56,331 bases of DNA from DRGT01 sp035685445 (lineage in GTDB: Archaea; Thermoproteota; Nitrososphaeria; Nitrososphaerales; Nitrosopumilaceae), in contig DASSAK010000016.1 of NCBI GenBank assembly GCA_035685445.1, positions 1 to 56,331 of the forward strand, read 5' to 3'. A program made the position numbers and the translations under genes. The first letter of the stretch is position 1, and each line of letters begins with the position of its first letter. Shown here piece after piece: positions 1-7,681 of the stretch. The notes below the pieces were generated by a model. It made no database searches. It saw only the letters and a list, made by a program, of their open reading frames with translations, and was not told the DNA's origin.

Positions 1-186
1 TGATTCTGTTAAATCTAGCTTGACTGATTTGCCAATCTTTTCAATTTTTTCAATGTACTGATTTACATCAAGTTCTGGATACTCTAATAGCTGTGCAAGC
101 TTTAGACATTTTTCAACCAAGTTGTAATTCAGTGTTTTAACAAAAAGCATCCATTCTGTAACTATTGGGTCAAACTTGTCTGCCAA
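1..186 (-). CDS. SirB1-like (transglutaminase-like) family protein, N-terminal part only
   Basis: This reading frame runs off the left edge, so only the first 62 residues are visible. It opens with TTG at 186-184; an in-frame stop lies just upstream. The visible part is helical and contains a stretch reading YPELDVNQYIEKI, which resembles the opening of SirB1-type proteins (a leading helical region before a transglutaminase-like core). It begins 7 bases after the stop of the 397-aa gene on the same strand, so the two are probably co-transcribed. The family call rests on this short motif only; the catalytic part is outside the window. Confidence 0.45.
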   Translation of the reverse strand, partial: MADKFDPIVTEWMLFVKTLNYNLVEKCLKLAQLLEYPELDVNQYIEKIEKIGKSVKLDLTES

Positions 187-193
187 TGGTAAA

Positions 194-1387
194 CTATTCT
201 ATTCTTTTCAGATAAGTCTGTGGATTCTTTAATTCACTAGTTGTCGGCGGATTTTCAATTAGAGTTTTAAAGGTATTTTTTCCAAGTTTTTCGTATACGT
301 GTTGAGTAAAGTCTTTTCCCATGCTTTTTCGCACCTGATATGATGTTGGATCAGTTCCCATAAATGTCTGAAGATAATTCTGAAAGTCTTTGTCATCTTT
401 TAAGATGTTTTGAATTGAAAATTCAGCCATTCCCTCCATTGTGGTAAAGGCAGCGTGATGAATTTGAATTGGTTTTAGCCATTTTTGATAAATATCTAAT
501 AGCTGTGGAATCATTTGAGAAATTTTTGGATCAATATCAACATGAGTGTATGTCATGACATCGGGGCCAAGCTGCTCTATGATAAAGTGATCCGGATTTA
601 GCATGAAAAAGATGTTTGCCCTTTTTGCTAAAGGAAAGTCATCAGGAACTGTCTGCAATTGTAAATAATCAGATAACTCTCCTGCCGTTTTGTCATCAAG
701 TGAAAGAATAATTTTTGCAAGCTCTTCATTTACAGTGTTTACTTGAATTACTGCATTTTTATTTTTTTGATGTAGATTATCTTGTGTTGAATGTACCAAT
801 TCCTCAAGAATTGTCATTTTTAAAGCTCCCAAGTAACCTGAATTTGTGGTATCAAAATTAGATTCGTATGGCTGTCCTTGCTTGTATACGATGATTTGCG
901 GGTATCTTGATAGAATAAACTTGTTAAGATACACTGTATTGTCCAGATAATCACCATAAGTTGTGGTAATTTGAGAGATGTACATCTTTGCATATGTTGA
1001 ATATACTAGAAATTTTGCAGTATCTTGCTTTATGAGCTCTTCAATTTTTTTCAAGTCTTCGTTTGCCACTGCATTAAACAAATCATCAACATATTTTCTT
1101 GTATCATCAGTACAGAACACCTTTTTGGCCTTTAGTAGTTTGAACTCTTTTAATTCTGGAAATTCAAGTTTAATGTTCTCAGGAACTGAAATTCCTAAAT
1201 ATTCTGATGCCTTTTGTTTTAATTCAGGAATAAGTCGTTCCGCAATTTTTTCAATTGGCTCAAATTTCAGAGTAAAACTATTGTCCCCTGCTATCTTTTC
1301 TGCAAGTTCTGTAATCTGTTTTTCTTCGTTTAATTCAACTTCCAGCTGACCAATCAAGGCTTCTGCAAACTCTTCTAGTTCTGGCAA
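194..1387 (-). CDS. Conserved hypothetical protein, possible degenerate zincin
   Basis: A 397-residue soluble protein that I do not recognise. The N-terminal 120 residues are acidic and helical. Residues 192-202 read as a metalloprotease-like helix with E195-E196-L-V-H199 followed by Ser-Thr-Gln, and about 120 residues later comes E318-G-M-A-E-F. This spacing recalls HExxH...EGxAxY zincins, except that the first metal-binding His would be Glu195. The resemblance is my inference; without that His it may be inactive or not a zincin at all. There is no signal peptide or membrane segment. It lies in tandem with the truncated SirB1-like gene downstream and is divergent from the methyltransferase at 1469. 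Confidence 0.7.
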   Translation of the reverse strand: MPELEEFAEALIGQLEVELNEEKQITELAEKIAGDNSFTLKFEPIEKIAERLIPELKQKASEYLGISVPENIKLEFPELKEFKLLKAKKVFCTDDTRKYVDDLFNAVANEDLKKIEELIKQDTAKFLVYSTYAKMYISQITTTYGDYLDNTVYLNKFILSRYPQIIVYKQGQPYESNFDTTNSGYLGALKMTILEELVHSTQDNLHQKNKNAVIQVNTVNEELAKIILSLDDKTAGELSDYLQLQTVPDDFPLAKRANIFFMLNPDHFIIEQLGPDVMTYTHVDIDPKISQMIPQLLDIYQKWLKPIQIHHAAFTTMEGMAEFSIQNILKDDKDFQNYLQTFMGTDPTSYQVRKSMGKDFTQHVYEKLGKNTFKTLIENPPTTSELKNPQTYLKRIE

Positions 1388-1452
1388 TAAAATGCAATAA
1401 TTTAATGACCTGATTTAACGGTATCTTGCTTAAAAAATATTAAATTGTAATG

Positions 1453-1467
1453 AGAACGTACAGTTCT
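1453..1467. promoter_or_regulatory. Inverted repeat AGAAC-N5-GTTCT in a divergent promoter region
   Basis: A perfect 5-base inverted repeat with a 5-base spacer sits between the divergent genes at 1387 and 1469, directly before the TTG start at 1469 and after an A/T-rich TATA-like stretch around 1433-1447. The position would suit a repressor site. A repeat this short can occur by chance. Confidence 0.25.
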
Positions 1468-1468
1468 A

Positions 1469-2338
1469 TTGCATGAATTTAGCTTAAAGTATATCAGCTG
1501 TGTTAATTGCAAAAAAAAACTTGAACTTGAAGTTTTAAAAGAACAAAATGAAATTAATGAAGGATTTCTTTATTGCAAAAATTGCAATCTAACCTTTCCA
1601 ATCATATCTAGCATCCCAATTTTGAGAAATAATTTTATCACATATTTATCAAATAGACCAAAACTTGGAGGAAAATTATTTTTACAAGCAAATAACAATG
1701 CGATGAAATCATTTATAAAAAAATCATTATCAAAAATAAAAAAATTAGATGATAAAACTGCAATTGAACAAAGATGGACTAGAATTTATCAAAATAGTAA
1801 AAAAACAAAACTTTATTCAGTAATTCGACAAAAAATCTCCAAACTACCAAAATCAAAATTAGCCTTGGAACATGGATGCTCCATTGGAACAATGACAATG
1901 TCTATGGCACAAAATAGTAAAATTGTATTTGGCATTGATAATTCTTTTAGTTCAATCTTGGTTGCAAAAAAGGACAATAAAAAAAATTTAGATTACTTTG
2001 TTGCAGATTCTTTAGAACATCCATTTGAAAATCAAAAATTTGATCTAGTTGTTGCACTAAATTTGTTAGAATTAATAGAACCAAAATCTTTGATTAAAAT
2101 TATATCAAAACAAATCAAAAAAGGGTTTTTTGTTTTATCTGATCCATATGATTATGATCGAGGAAAGTTTTCTGTGAAATCTCCTATCACAGCACAAGTG
2201 TTGCGAAAAGAACTTAGAAAACATGATTTCAAGATATTTTCAAATACACGCAAACCAAGTTTCATTCCATGGAGTTTGAATCTTAATCAAAGAACGAGGC
2301 TAAATTATCGTGTGGATCTTGTAATGTGCAAAAAATAA
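1469..2338 (+). CDS. SAM-dependent methyltransferase with N-terminal zinc ribbon
   Basis: A 289-residue protein. The first ~55 residues form a Trm112-like zinc ribbon with two Cys pairs (CVNC and CKNC), followed by a linker and a class I methyltransferase fold. Motif I is seen as LEHGCSIGTMTMSMA, where the usual ExGCGxG is relaxed, and an acidic residue (GIDNS) ends strand 2. Substrate is unknown; similar ribbon-plus-methyltransferase proteins include tRNA and small-molecule enzymes. The start is TTG at 1469; no ATG in frame lies nearby. It is lysine-rich and AT-rich relative to neighbours, so a more variable accessory origin is possible. Confidence 0.7.
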   Translation: MHEFSLKYISCVNCKKKLELEVLKEQNEINEGFLYCKNCNLTFPIISSIPILRNNFITYLSNRPKLGGKLFLQANNNAMKSFIKKSLSKIKKLDDKTAIEQRWTRIYQNSKKTKLYSVIRQKISKLPKSKLALEHGCSIGTMTMSMAQNSKIVFGIDNSFSSILVAKKDNKKNLDYFVADSLEHPFENQKFDLVVALNLLELIEPKSLIKIISKQIKKGFFVLSDPYDYDRGKFSVKSPITAQVLRKELRKHDFKIFSNTRKPSFIPWSLNLNQRTRLNYRVDLVMCKK

Positions 2339-2382
2339 CACCTATGAAATTTTAAATGCAACTAGTCCCAATTTAGCTGACT

Positions 2383-2808
2383 ATGGCTGAGAAGGGATTT
2401 GATGTTGACAAGCATCTATCTAGATTAATCACTCACATCGAGTCTACCGTTCCTACACCCATTTCTGAAATGGATTCCGATGATATTGAACTAGTTTCTA
2501 AAGTCACTACTAATCTTCCTGATATCATCAAAAATGCTGTAAAACTAGACACTCTGGGCCAATACGAAGAAGCATTATCTTGGTATGATCAGGCATTGAA
2601 AATTGATCCTAAAGACATCAACACACTTTTCAAAAAAGCATTACTTCTTTCCAAAATAGGCAAATATGAACAAGCAGTATTTTTGTTTGACCAAGTTATT
2701 GAGATTGACCCAACTCTAGTAAGTGCTCTTGTGAATAGAAGAATTGTTTTAGAAAAGCTAGGCAAGCATTTTGGCGTAGTTCCAATATCTGACAAACAAC
2801 TTTCCTAA
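2383..2808 (+). CDS. TPR repeat protein
   Basis: A 141-residue protein with about two tetratricopeptide repeats between residues 50 and 130. The repeat hallmarks are visible: LGQYEEALSWYDQALKIDP followed by IGKYEQAVFLFDQVIEIDP. The N-terminal 45 residues are acidic and without known motif. TPRs mediate protein-protein contact; the partner cannot be told from the sequence. Such short TPR proteins are common in Nitrososphaerota genomes. No membrane segment or signal peptide is present. Confidence 0.8.
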   Translation: MAEKGFDVDKHLSRLITHIESTVPTPISEMDSDDIELVSKVTTNLPDIIKNAVKLDTLGQYEEALSWYDQALKIDPKDINTLFKKALLLSKIGKYEQAVFLFDQVIEIDPTLVSALVNRRIVLEKLGKHFGVVPISDKQLS

Positions 2809-2879
2809 ATATAACCAAAGTTCACACAATCGAACGAACAAAACTATTTCGATTCTGGTATGAAAAAATATGATGGATA

Positions 2880-2987
2880 TTGAGACAAAAGGCAAATAGG
2901 AGAAGAGAAGTTGCTATTGCTGCAACATTGGCTATGACTGCAGTTTTTGGTTATGCTATTATGTATTCATTTGGATTTGTAAAATAA
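2880..2987 (+). CDS. Small single-span membrane protein
   Basis: A 35-residue frame opening with TTG. It has a basic N-terminus (RQKANRRRE) followed by one hydrophobic helix of about 23 residues, ending FGFVK. This positive-inside then transmembrane layout is unlikely to arise by chance in an otherwise empty stretch. No function can be assigned. It lies between the TPR gene and the zinc-finger gene, all on the same strand. Confidence 0.45.
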   Translation: MRQKANRRREVAIAATLAMTAVFGYAIMYSFGFVK

Positions 2988-3075
2988 ACAAAATTTACAT
3001 AATATGCCTTTAATTTATCAAAAAAACATAGCTTCTTTTTTATTCTAAATTGCCGTTAAATAATCACGAAATACA

Positions 3076-3201
3076 ATGAGTCATCAATGCTATTACTGTG
3101 AACAATTTTTTGAAACTAAAGAAAAATTATATGATCATCTGGAGGTTCATTCAGAATCTTTGAAAAAACCAAAAAAGAAAACCAAGAAAAAAACAAATTG
3201 A
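3076..3201 (+). CDS. Small C2H2 zinc-finger protein
   Basis: A 41-residue protein holding one classical C2H2 finger: C5-x2-C8, then Phe-Phe, then H21-x3-H25. A lysine-rich tail (KKPKKKTKKKTN) follows and could bind nucleic acid. Starts at ATG 3076. Single-finger proteins of this size are known in archaea, where they are often annotated as C2H2-type zinc finger proteins of unknown role. Confidence 0.7.
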   Translation: MSHQCYYCEQFFETKEKLYDHLEVHSESLKKPKKKTKKKTN

Positions 3202-3266
3202 TAATCACCTTTGCTTAACAAAATTTTATTAGATTTTTTTTATATTTTGAGATATCTTGAGAAATC

Positions 3267-3374
3267 ATGTGCAATGAATTTGAATACGAGATACTTTGTG
3301 AGTGCTTGATGAAGATGAAACAAAAAGAAGAACAGAAAAAACTTGAAGAGCCTATAGAGGTTTCAGCAAATTAA
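3267..3374 (+). CDS. Small charged hypothetical protein
   Basis: A 35-residue frame from ATG 3267, with Cys2, Cys11 and Cys13 at the front and a highly charged Lys/Glu helix behind. It ends four bases before the convergent zinc-ribbon gene. No family recognised; supported only by its start, composition and fit in the gap between neighbours. Confidence 0.35.
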   Translation: MCNEFEYEILCECLMKMKQKEEQKKLEEPIEVSAN

Positions 3375-3378
3375 GCTT

Positions 3379-3690
3379 TCACTCTTTTTTAGAAAATTCT
3401 CTGTACTCGCCAATCACTGAATTACATTTTGAGCAAATATACTGCCCAATTGCAAGTAGTGTCATTCCTTGGCCAAGATCCTCGTTTGGTTTTTCAATTT
3501 TTAATTTTGGGGCTTTAGAAAACTCGGAATTGCATTGTTTGCAGAAATAGTTTGAAATCTTTGATTCATCAATTTTTCCAAGAGGCATTATGAAAAGCTT
3601 GCCAACTCCAAGATCTGCTTTTTTCTTTTGCTCTTCAGTAATGTCAGCAGTGATATGGCCGCCTGAGCCAGCTAGTTGAGTCTGTACCAT
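3379..3690 (-). CDS. Zinc-ribbon hypothetical protein
   Basis: A 103-residue protein with two CxxC knuckles (CKQC near residue 50 and CSKC near residue 87) that together would bind one zinc. The region between them holds a short hydrophobic stretch (GMTLLAIGQYI). The first 40 residues are polar. It resembles small archaeal zinc-ribbon proteins without assigned function. It is convergent with the small gene ending at 3374 and is followed upstream by the longest gene-free gap in the window (3691-3991). Confidence 0.65.
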   Translation of the reverse strand: MVQTQLAGSGGHITADITEEQKKKADLGVGKLFIMPLGKIDESKISNYFCKQCNSEFSKAPKLKIEKPNEDLGQGMTLLAIGQYICSKCNSVIGEYREFSKKE

Positions 3691-3839
3691 GAAAATGAAT
3701 TGATTTGTTTTCCCTTTTAATGATTCACTATCTGAAATTAGCCTTATTATCGTGTTTTCAACTGTTTGTTCAAAAAAACAACACTATATTATTATGATTT
3801 TTTTCGTTACTACATGCATTAGGTTCATTTTGAGTCTAA

Positions 3840-3904
3840 CCGCACAGATGCAGCCCCTTGCCCGACGCTGTTTTAAGATTTACCCTGTGCGGAAAATTTT
3901 TTTC
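3840..3904 (+). ncRNA. Candidate structured RNA in the 3691-3991 gap
   Basis: The 300-base gap between 3690 and 3992 holds no convincing protein gene but has a GC-rich island. An 8-bp perfect stem, CCGCACAG at 3840-3847 with CTGTGCGG at 3885-3892, encloses a second stem, GCAGC at 3850-3854 with GCTGT at 3867-3871. The inner stem needs a G-U pair on the + strand, mildly favouring that strand. A T-run at about 3897-3903 follows, as at archaeal transcript ends. A TATA-like CTATATTATTATG near 3783-3795 would place a start near 3812-3820. Function is unknown; a terminator or leader element of the 3992 gene is an alternative. Confidence 0.45.
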
Positions 3905-3991
3905 TAAAAACTAGATTTTACATCCGCAAATTTGTGTTTGATCAAAAATAACATATCTTATTTTAATACAAACTAAAAATATCAAATCTAG

Positions 3992-4177
3992 ATGAAACCA
4001 CATAAAATTTCTATTTTTGCAGGAATTGCAATTCTTGTTTTTGGAGCAACATTTATGTCGACTTCTCCTGGAATTGAAAAAATTACTATCGGACTGCCAT
4101 TGGTTGTTTCAGGCATGGTAATAGTAGGAATTATTGTCATGATTAAATCAAAAACTATCAGAAATTTTCCAATCTAG
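3992..4177 (+). CDS. Small two-span membrane protein
   Basis: A 61-residue protein with two hydrophobic helices (about residues 8-25 and 32-52) joined by a short loop containing Pro and Gly, and a basic tail. This is a typical small helical hairpin membrane protein. No family recognised. It begins with ATG at 3992, about 90 bases after the T-run of the candidate RNA. Confidence 0.6.
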   Translation: MKPHKISIFAGIAILVFGATFMSTSPGIEKITIGLPLVVSGMVIVGIIVMIKSKTIRNFPI

Positions 4178-4238
4178 AGTTTGTTACTTTAAATTGGTAC
4201 ATCCAATTTAATAATAAATTCAGAATCCTACTATTCTT

Positions 4239-4313
4239 ATGAAGTTCTTCATACCCCGTAGGCCATCAAAAAGTACTCATGAGTCAGAATTAGATGATGA
4301 AGATTTAGATTGA
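4239..4313 (+). CDS. Very small hypothetical protein
   Basis: A 24-residue frame from ATG 4239, basic at the front (RRPSK) and acidic at the end (ELDDEDLD). An A/T-rich stretch around 4207-4217 could serve as a TATA box. Supported only by composition and position; it could be chance. Confidence 0.25.
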   Translation: MKFFIPRRPSKSTHESELDDEDLD

Positions 4314-4385
4314 TCATTTAATTCAATCAATGACTAGAAAAATGAATGATCTGGTATGAAAAGTAATTTGAAAAAATATGATAAT

Positions 4386-4871
4386 TTACTGGTCTTTTTC
4401 AAAATATTCCATGACATCATTTAGAAAATCATTTATCAAATCACAAAATGATTCTAAATTTTTTGACTGGGCTGCCTGCCGCTTTAGTGCATTTTCTAGC
4501 TCATCTACAAAGCCTATCATTTGTTTGGGATTGATTCTAGTCACATCTACTCGTTCCAAATAAGATATTGTATCCATGAGAACTTTGCCTGTTCGTTCAT
4601 ACGAGCTAATCATTTTTTCAAGTCTTGTAGCAGTTTTTGGAGAAATTTTTCTAATTGTTTCTACATGGTTTTTGTAATATCCAAGCTCCTCTAGCGTTCT
4701 TTGTTTTGATAACCTCAGAAATTTTAAGAGATTTTCTTTTTGTTGTGGGTCTACCTTGTGTGTTAGTTTTGTGACTTCGTCTATTTTATTGAAAATAGCC
4801 TCTGCTTGACGTGTTTGGGCTCTTAGCTGTGCAATATCTGAATTGAGATTAGACACTTGTTCAATTGCCAT
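4386..4871 (-). CDS. Helical coiled-coil hypothetical protein
   Basis: A 161-residue protein predicted to be almost entirely helical, with heptad-like spacing of hydrophobic residues in residues 1-35 and 90-160, and no Cys-based metal site apart from a lone Cys. No enzyme motif is visible and I do not recognise the family. It stands alone between a small + strand gene and the tRNA. An in-frame ATG at 4871 is used. Confidence 0.65.
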   Translation of the reverse strand: MAIEQVSNLNSDIAQLRAQTRQAEAIFNKIDEVTKLTHKVDPQQKENLLKFLRLSKQRTLEELGYYKNHVETIRKISPKTATRLEKMISSYERTGKVLMDTISYLERVDVTRINPKQMIGFVDELENALKRQAAQSKNLESFCDLINDFLNDVMEYFEKDQ

Positions 4872-4941
4872 TATGAAATTTTGAGTGTGAATGAGCTTTA
4901 TCTCTATGTGTCAGTATGGTGCTGATACAGATTTTTGCTAG

Positions 4942-5017
4942 TGCCGGAGGTGGGCTTCGACCCCACGACCTATCGATTATGAGTCGATCACTCTAGACCA
5001 GGCTGAGCCACTCCGGC
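4942..5017 (-). tRNA. tRNA-Met (CAU), elongator type; tRNA-Ile2 cannot be fully excluded
   Basis: Read on the minus strand it folds as a full cloverleaf: acceptor GCCGGAG with CTCCGGC, D stem GCTC with GAGT, anticodon stem ATCGA with TCGAT around loop CTCATAA (anticodon CAU), T stem GTGGG with CCCAC, discriminator A. The anticodon stem lacks the three G-C pairs of initiator tRNA, so this is an elongator Met or, less likely, the CAU-reading Ile2 tRNA. CCA is not encoded and there is no intron. The T loop reads GTCGAAG, so position 54 is G instead of the usual T. A TATA-like stretch lies at about 5040-5049, the right distance upstream. Confidence 0.93.
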
Positions 5018-5054
5018 ACAATGATACGCCTATGATTTACAAAATTAAATGATT

Positions 5055-6725
5055 CTAATAATACTGAGAAACTGATTTCCAGCTCTCGTTTTCTGATTTA
5101 ACCCAAAGGAATTTCTTTTGAAGTGCAGATGTATACAATTTTTCCCACTCTGCACCCACTTCGTCTGTCCAAGCTTTGAACACACGAGGATCAATGTAGT
5201 TTCGTAAAGATGTACCAAGATTATAATCACGAGTTTTGGTTGCTAAATCAACTTGGAGTTTTAGTTTTTCAACTCGCTCTTTGTGTTTTTGCTTTTGTTT
5301 TTTAATAGTTTGTTTTAATGTCTTTATTCTTTTTTCTTTAGCTAGTTTTTGTTTTTCGGTTTTAGGCTTTGAGGCCTCAACTTTTTTGAGTGTGGCTTCT
5401 GCCTTTTCTGCTGGTTTTGTGCTCTCAACTTTTTTTAGAGTATCTCGTTTTTTCTGTAAACTTTCTTCAAAGTTTTTTGGAATTGTCCGTTTGTGATTAC
5501 ACATTATTGCTGCTTCAAGATTGGCTAGTTTTGCATGATAAAGTTTTTCAGCAACACTGCTATTTTTAGGAATGCCATTTTTTCTCAAATAATCTGAAAC
5601 AACACTAGACGCCAAATAAGTTCTAAATACTTTTGCAGTCAATCCTTTGACAATTCCTGAAAAATATTCATTAACATGTCTTGAGGTTATTTTATCAAAA
5701 ATTTCATCAGAGTCTTTCTTGTTTGAAACTAATTCTTTCAAATTGTCATGAAATGTTTTGTCATCTCCAACAGCGGGAACAGTTTCTCGCCATCTAACTG
5801 AATCTTTTCCTAGAAAATCAAACTTTATGTCTTTACCTGTAAGTTCAATGTGTTCTTTTCTTAATGTAGTTGCACCAACAGTATCAGCTTCTTCAGGATC
5901 TTTTTCATCTCCGACTCTCATTGCAGTTCTGTAAATTAAGTAGCATGCTGTTGCAATTTTTTTTAGTTTTTTGTCCCTCGATTTCATGTCTTTGACCATC
6001 TGATCTTTGATTCTCTCAATTGACTTTGCAAGGTTCTTTGCCTTGTCATACTTTGCTTTATCTCTCTCTTGTTTGATTCCTGCAGAATCAGATAGCCAAA
6101 CATACTTTCGTTTCTGAGTAAGCTCATCCATCCAACTTGCTAACCACATTGAATCCTGATCATGAATAATTTTTCCCCAATTTCCTTTTGGAACTTTGGC
6201 ATCTTTTCCTAAATTCAGGGTTACATCCTTTGCTGTTACCCTTGGTTTCCATTTTCCTCGCATTGGGTGATCTCCTCTCCCAATGAATATTCCAGGAGGT
6301 TCTGCCATGTAATTTGCAACCTCCACCTCAACTCCATCCATTATTGCCTTACCATATTCTTCTTTGAGCTTCTCACGCAACTCTTTTCTTTTTGCGGCAA
6401 TCTTTTTTTTCTCCTCTTTTGTCATCATCTCTTTCTGATCTGCTTCTTTGTCAACAATCTTGTATGCGTGAGAAAAATCAATATCAGAATATTGTAAATT
6501 TTTAAATTTAGAGTTCAAGGTTTTAGCAAAATCGGCTGTAAAATTTCTCTGAAAAACCTTGTCTTGTACATAAGGAGTGTTCTTTTTCTTTGCCCATTGG
6601 TAAATCATTTCTTCTTGTTCAAGATTTAGCTGAACGGGTTCTCCCTTGATTTTGATCTTTATTCCTTTTGACTCAAATGGTGGAGGAAACAGGATTCCAT
6701 TATGTTGTAGCGTTTTCCATTTCAT
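5055..6725 (-). CDS. DNA topoisomerase IB, eukaryote-like
   Basis: A 556-residue enzyme that relaxes supercoiled DNA by a transient 3'-phosphotyrosyl break. The N-terminal DNA-embracing region (residues 1-215) is followed by the tyrosine-recombinase-like catalytic core. All five catalytic residues can be aligned with human TOP1: R270 (TAMRVGDEK), K307 (FLGKDS), R368 (TAKVFRTY), H411 (CNHKRTIPK) and Y510 (LRNYIDPR). A Lys/Glu-rich linker (about 425-490) matches the coiled-coil linker of the eukaryotic enzyme but lacks its long N-terminal tail. Topo IB of this kind among archaea is a recognised marker of Thaumarchaeota. Single gene, divergent from nothing obvious, next to the tRNA. Confidence 0.97.
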   Translation of the reverse strand: MKWKTLQHNGILFPPPFESKGIKIKIKGEPVQLNLEQEEMIYQWAKKKNTPYVQDKVFQRNFTADFAKTLNSKFKNLQYSDIDFSHAYKIVDKEADQKEMMTKEEKKKIAAKRKELREKLKEEYGKAIMDGVEVEVANYMAEPPGIFIGRGDHPMRGKWKPRVTAKDVTLNLGKDAKVPKGNWGKIIHDQDSMWLASWMDELTQKRKYVWLSDSAGIKQERDKAKYDKAKNLAKSIERIKDQMVKDMKSRDKKLKKIATACYLIYRTAMRVGDEKDPEEADTVGATTLRKEHIELTGKDIKFDFLGKDSVRWRETVPAVGDDKTFHDNLKELVSNKKDSDEIFDKITSRHVNEYFSGIVKGLTAKVFRTYLASSVVSDYLRKNGIPKNSSVAEKLYHAKLANLEAAIMCNHKRTIPKNFEESLQKKRDTLKKVESTKPAEKAEATLKKVEASKPKTEKQKLAKEKRIKTLKQTIKKQKQKHKERVEKLKLQVDLATKTRDYNLGTSLRNYIDPRVFKAWTDEVGAEWEKLYTSALQKKFLWVKSENESWKSVSQYY

Positions 6726-6810
6726 TTTACGTTCATTTTTCTCCTAGAATTGCGGACTTTGATAAATTCTGTGAATTATTTGTATATGAAGCTAGTGTAG
6801 TGCAAAATGA

Positions 6811-7641
6811 TCACTCACCAAATAGCTCTTTTCCCATATACTTTTCAAATTCAATATCGGTCTTCATCTTTTTTGCCTCCATAAACATGGCAGCATCTGT
6901 ACCTGCAGTATATCTTGGCAAAATTTCCTTGTCATGAATTGCCTTTATTACGACATCAGCAACCTGTGAGGGAGCGGTTCCCATCTCCACCATCATTTTT
7001 AGACCTGAAAGAATTTTTTCAGTCAATTCTTTGTATTTTGGATCAGATTTTGATTCTGGAATTTTCATTGATTTGAAAAAGTTTGTCTTGATTACGCCTG
7101 GCTCAATAATTACTACCTTAATTCCAAACTGACCAAGCTCGTATCTGAGACACTCTGAAAGTCCTTCCAGTGCAAATTTTGTGCTGATATAAGCAGGAGA
7201 TCCCGGTAGGCCCATTCTTCCAACTACTGAGCTAATGTTTACAATTATTCCTGATGCTTGCTTTCGCATAATTGGTGCAACTTCTTGGATTATTCTTACA
7301 ATACTAAAGAAATTTGTTTCAAATTGTTTTCTAAAATCCTCTATTGGAACATCTTCTGTGCACCCAAACTGACCATATCCTGCATTATTTACTAAAACAT
7401 CAATTCTGCCAGCATCGGCCATTGTTTTTTTTATAGCAGACACAATTGATTCTTCTTTATCTACATCAAGTTCAATTATATCAATTGAAAGATTTTCTTT
7501 TTTTGCAGCGTTCTGCAGCTCTGCAGCTTTTTTTGTATCTCTCATGCTTGCAAAAGTTCTGTATCCATCTCTTGCTAATGCCAACGAAGTCTCTAATCCA
7601 ATACCGCTGGAACTTCCTGTCACAAGAGCAACTTTGTCCAT
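6811..7641 (-). CDS. Classical short-chain dehydrogenase/reductase
   Basis: A 276-residue NAD(P)-dependent oxidoreductase of the classical SDR family. It shows the cofactor motif TGSSSGIG (residues 8-15), NNAG (85-88), the catalytic Ser in NISS (137-138), and Tyr151-x3-Lys155. The Arg-containing loop after strand 2 (SMRDTKK) suggests NADP preference. The wide sequence similarity in this family does not allow a substrate to be named. It lies just downstream of the GSDH/hydrolase fusion on the same strand with a 40-base gap, so joint transcription is possible. Confidence 0.9.
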   Translation of the reverse strand: MDKVALVTGSSSGIGLETSLALARDGYRTFASMRDTKKAAELQNAAKKENLSIDIIELDVDKEESIVSAIKKTMADAGRIDVLVNNAGYGQFGCTEDVPIEDFRKQFETNFFSIVRIIQEVAPIMRKQASGIIVNISSVVGRMGLPGSPAYISTKFALEGLSECLRYELGQFGIKVVIIEPGVIKTNFFKSMKIPESKSDPKYKELTEKILSGLKMMVEMGTAPSQVADVVIKAIHDKEILPRYTAGTDAAMFMEAKKMKTDIEFEKYMGKELFGE

Positions 7642-7681
7642 GAATTGCTGATTTTGTTGCTACTAATAATTCAATTGGGAT

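Noticed and set aside
4942..5017. Initiator tRNA-Met
   Set aside because: The anticodon stem lacks the three consecutive G-C pairs and the first pair is G-C, not A-U.
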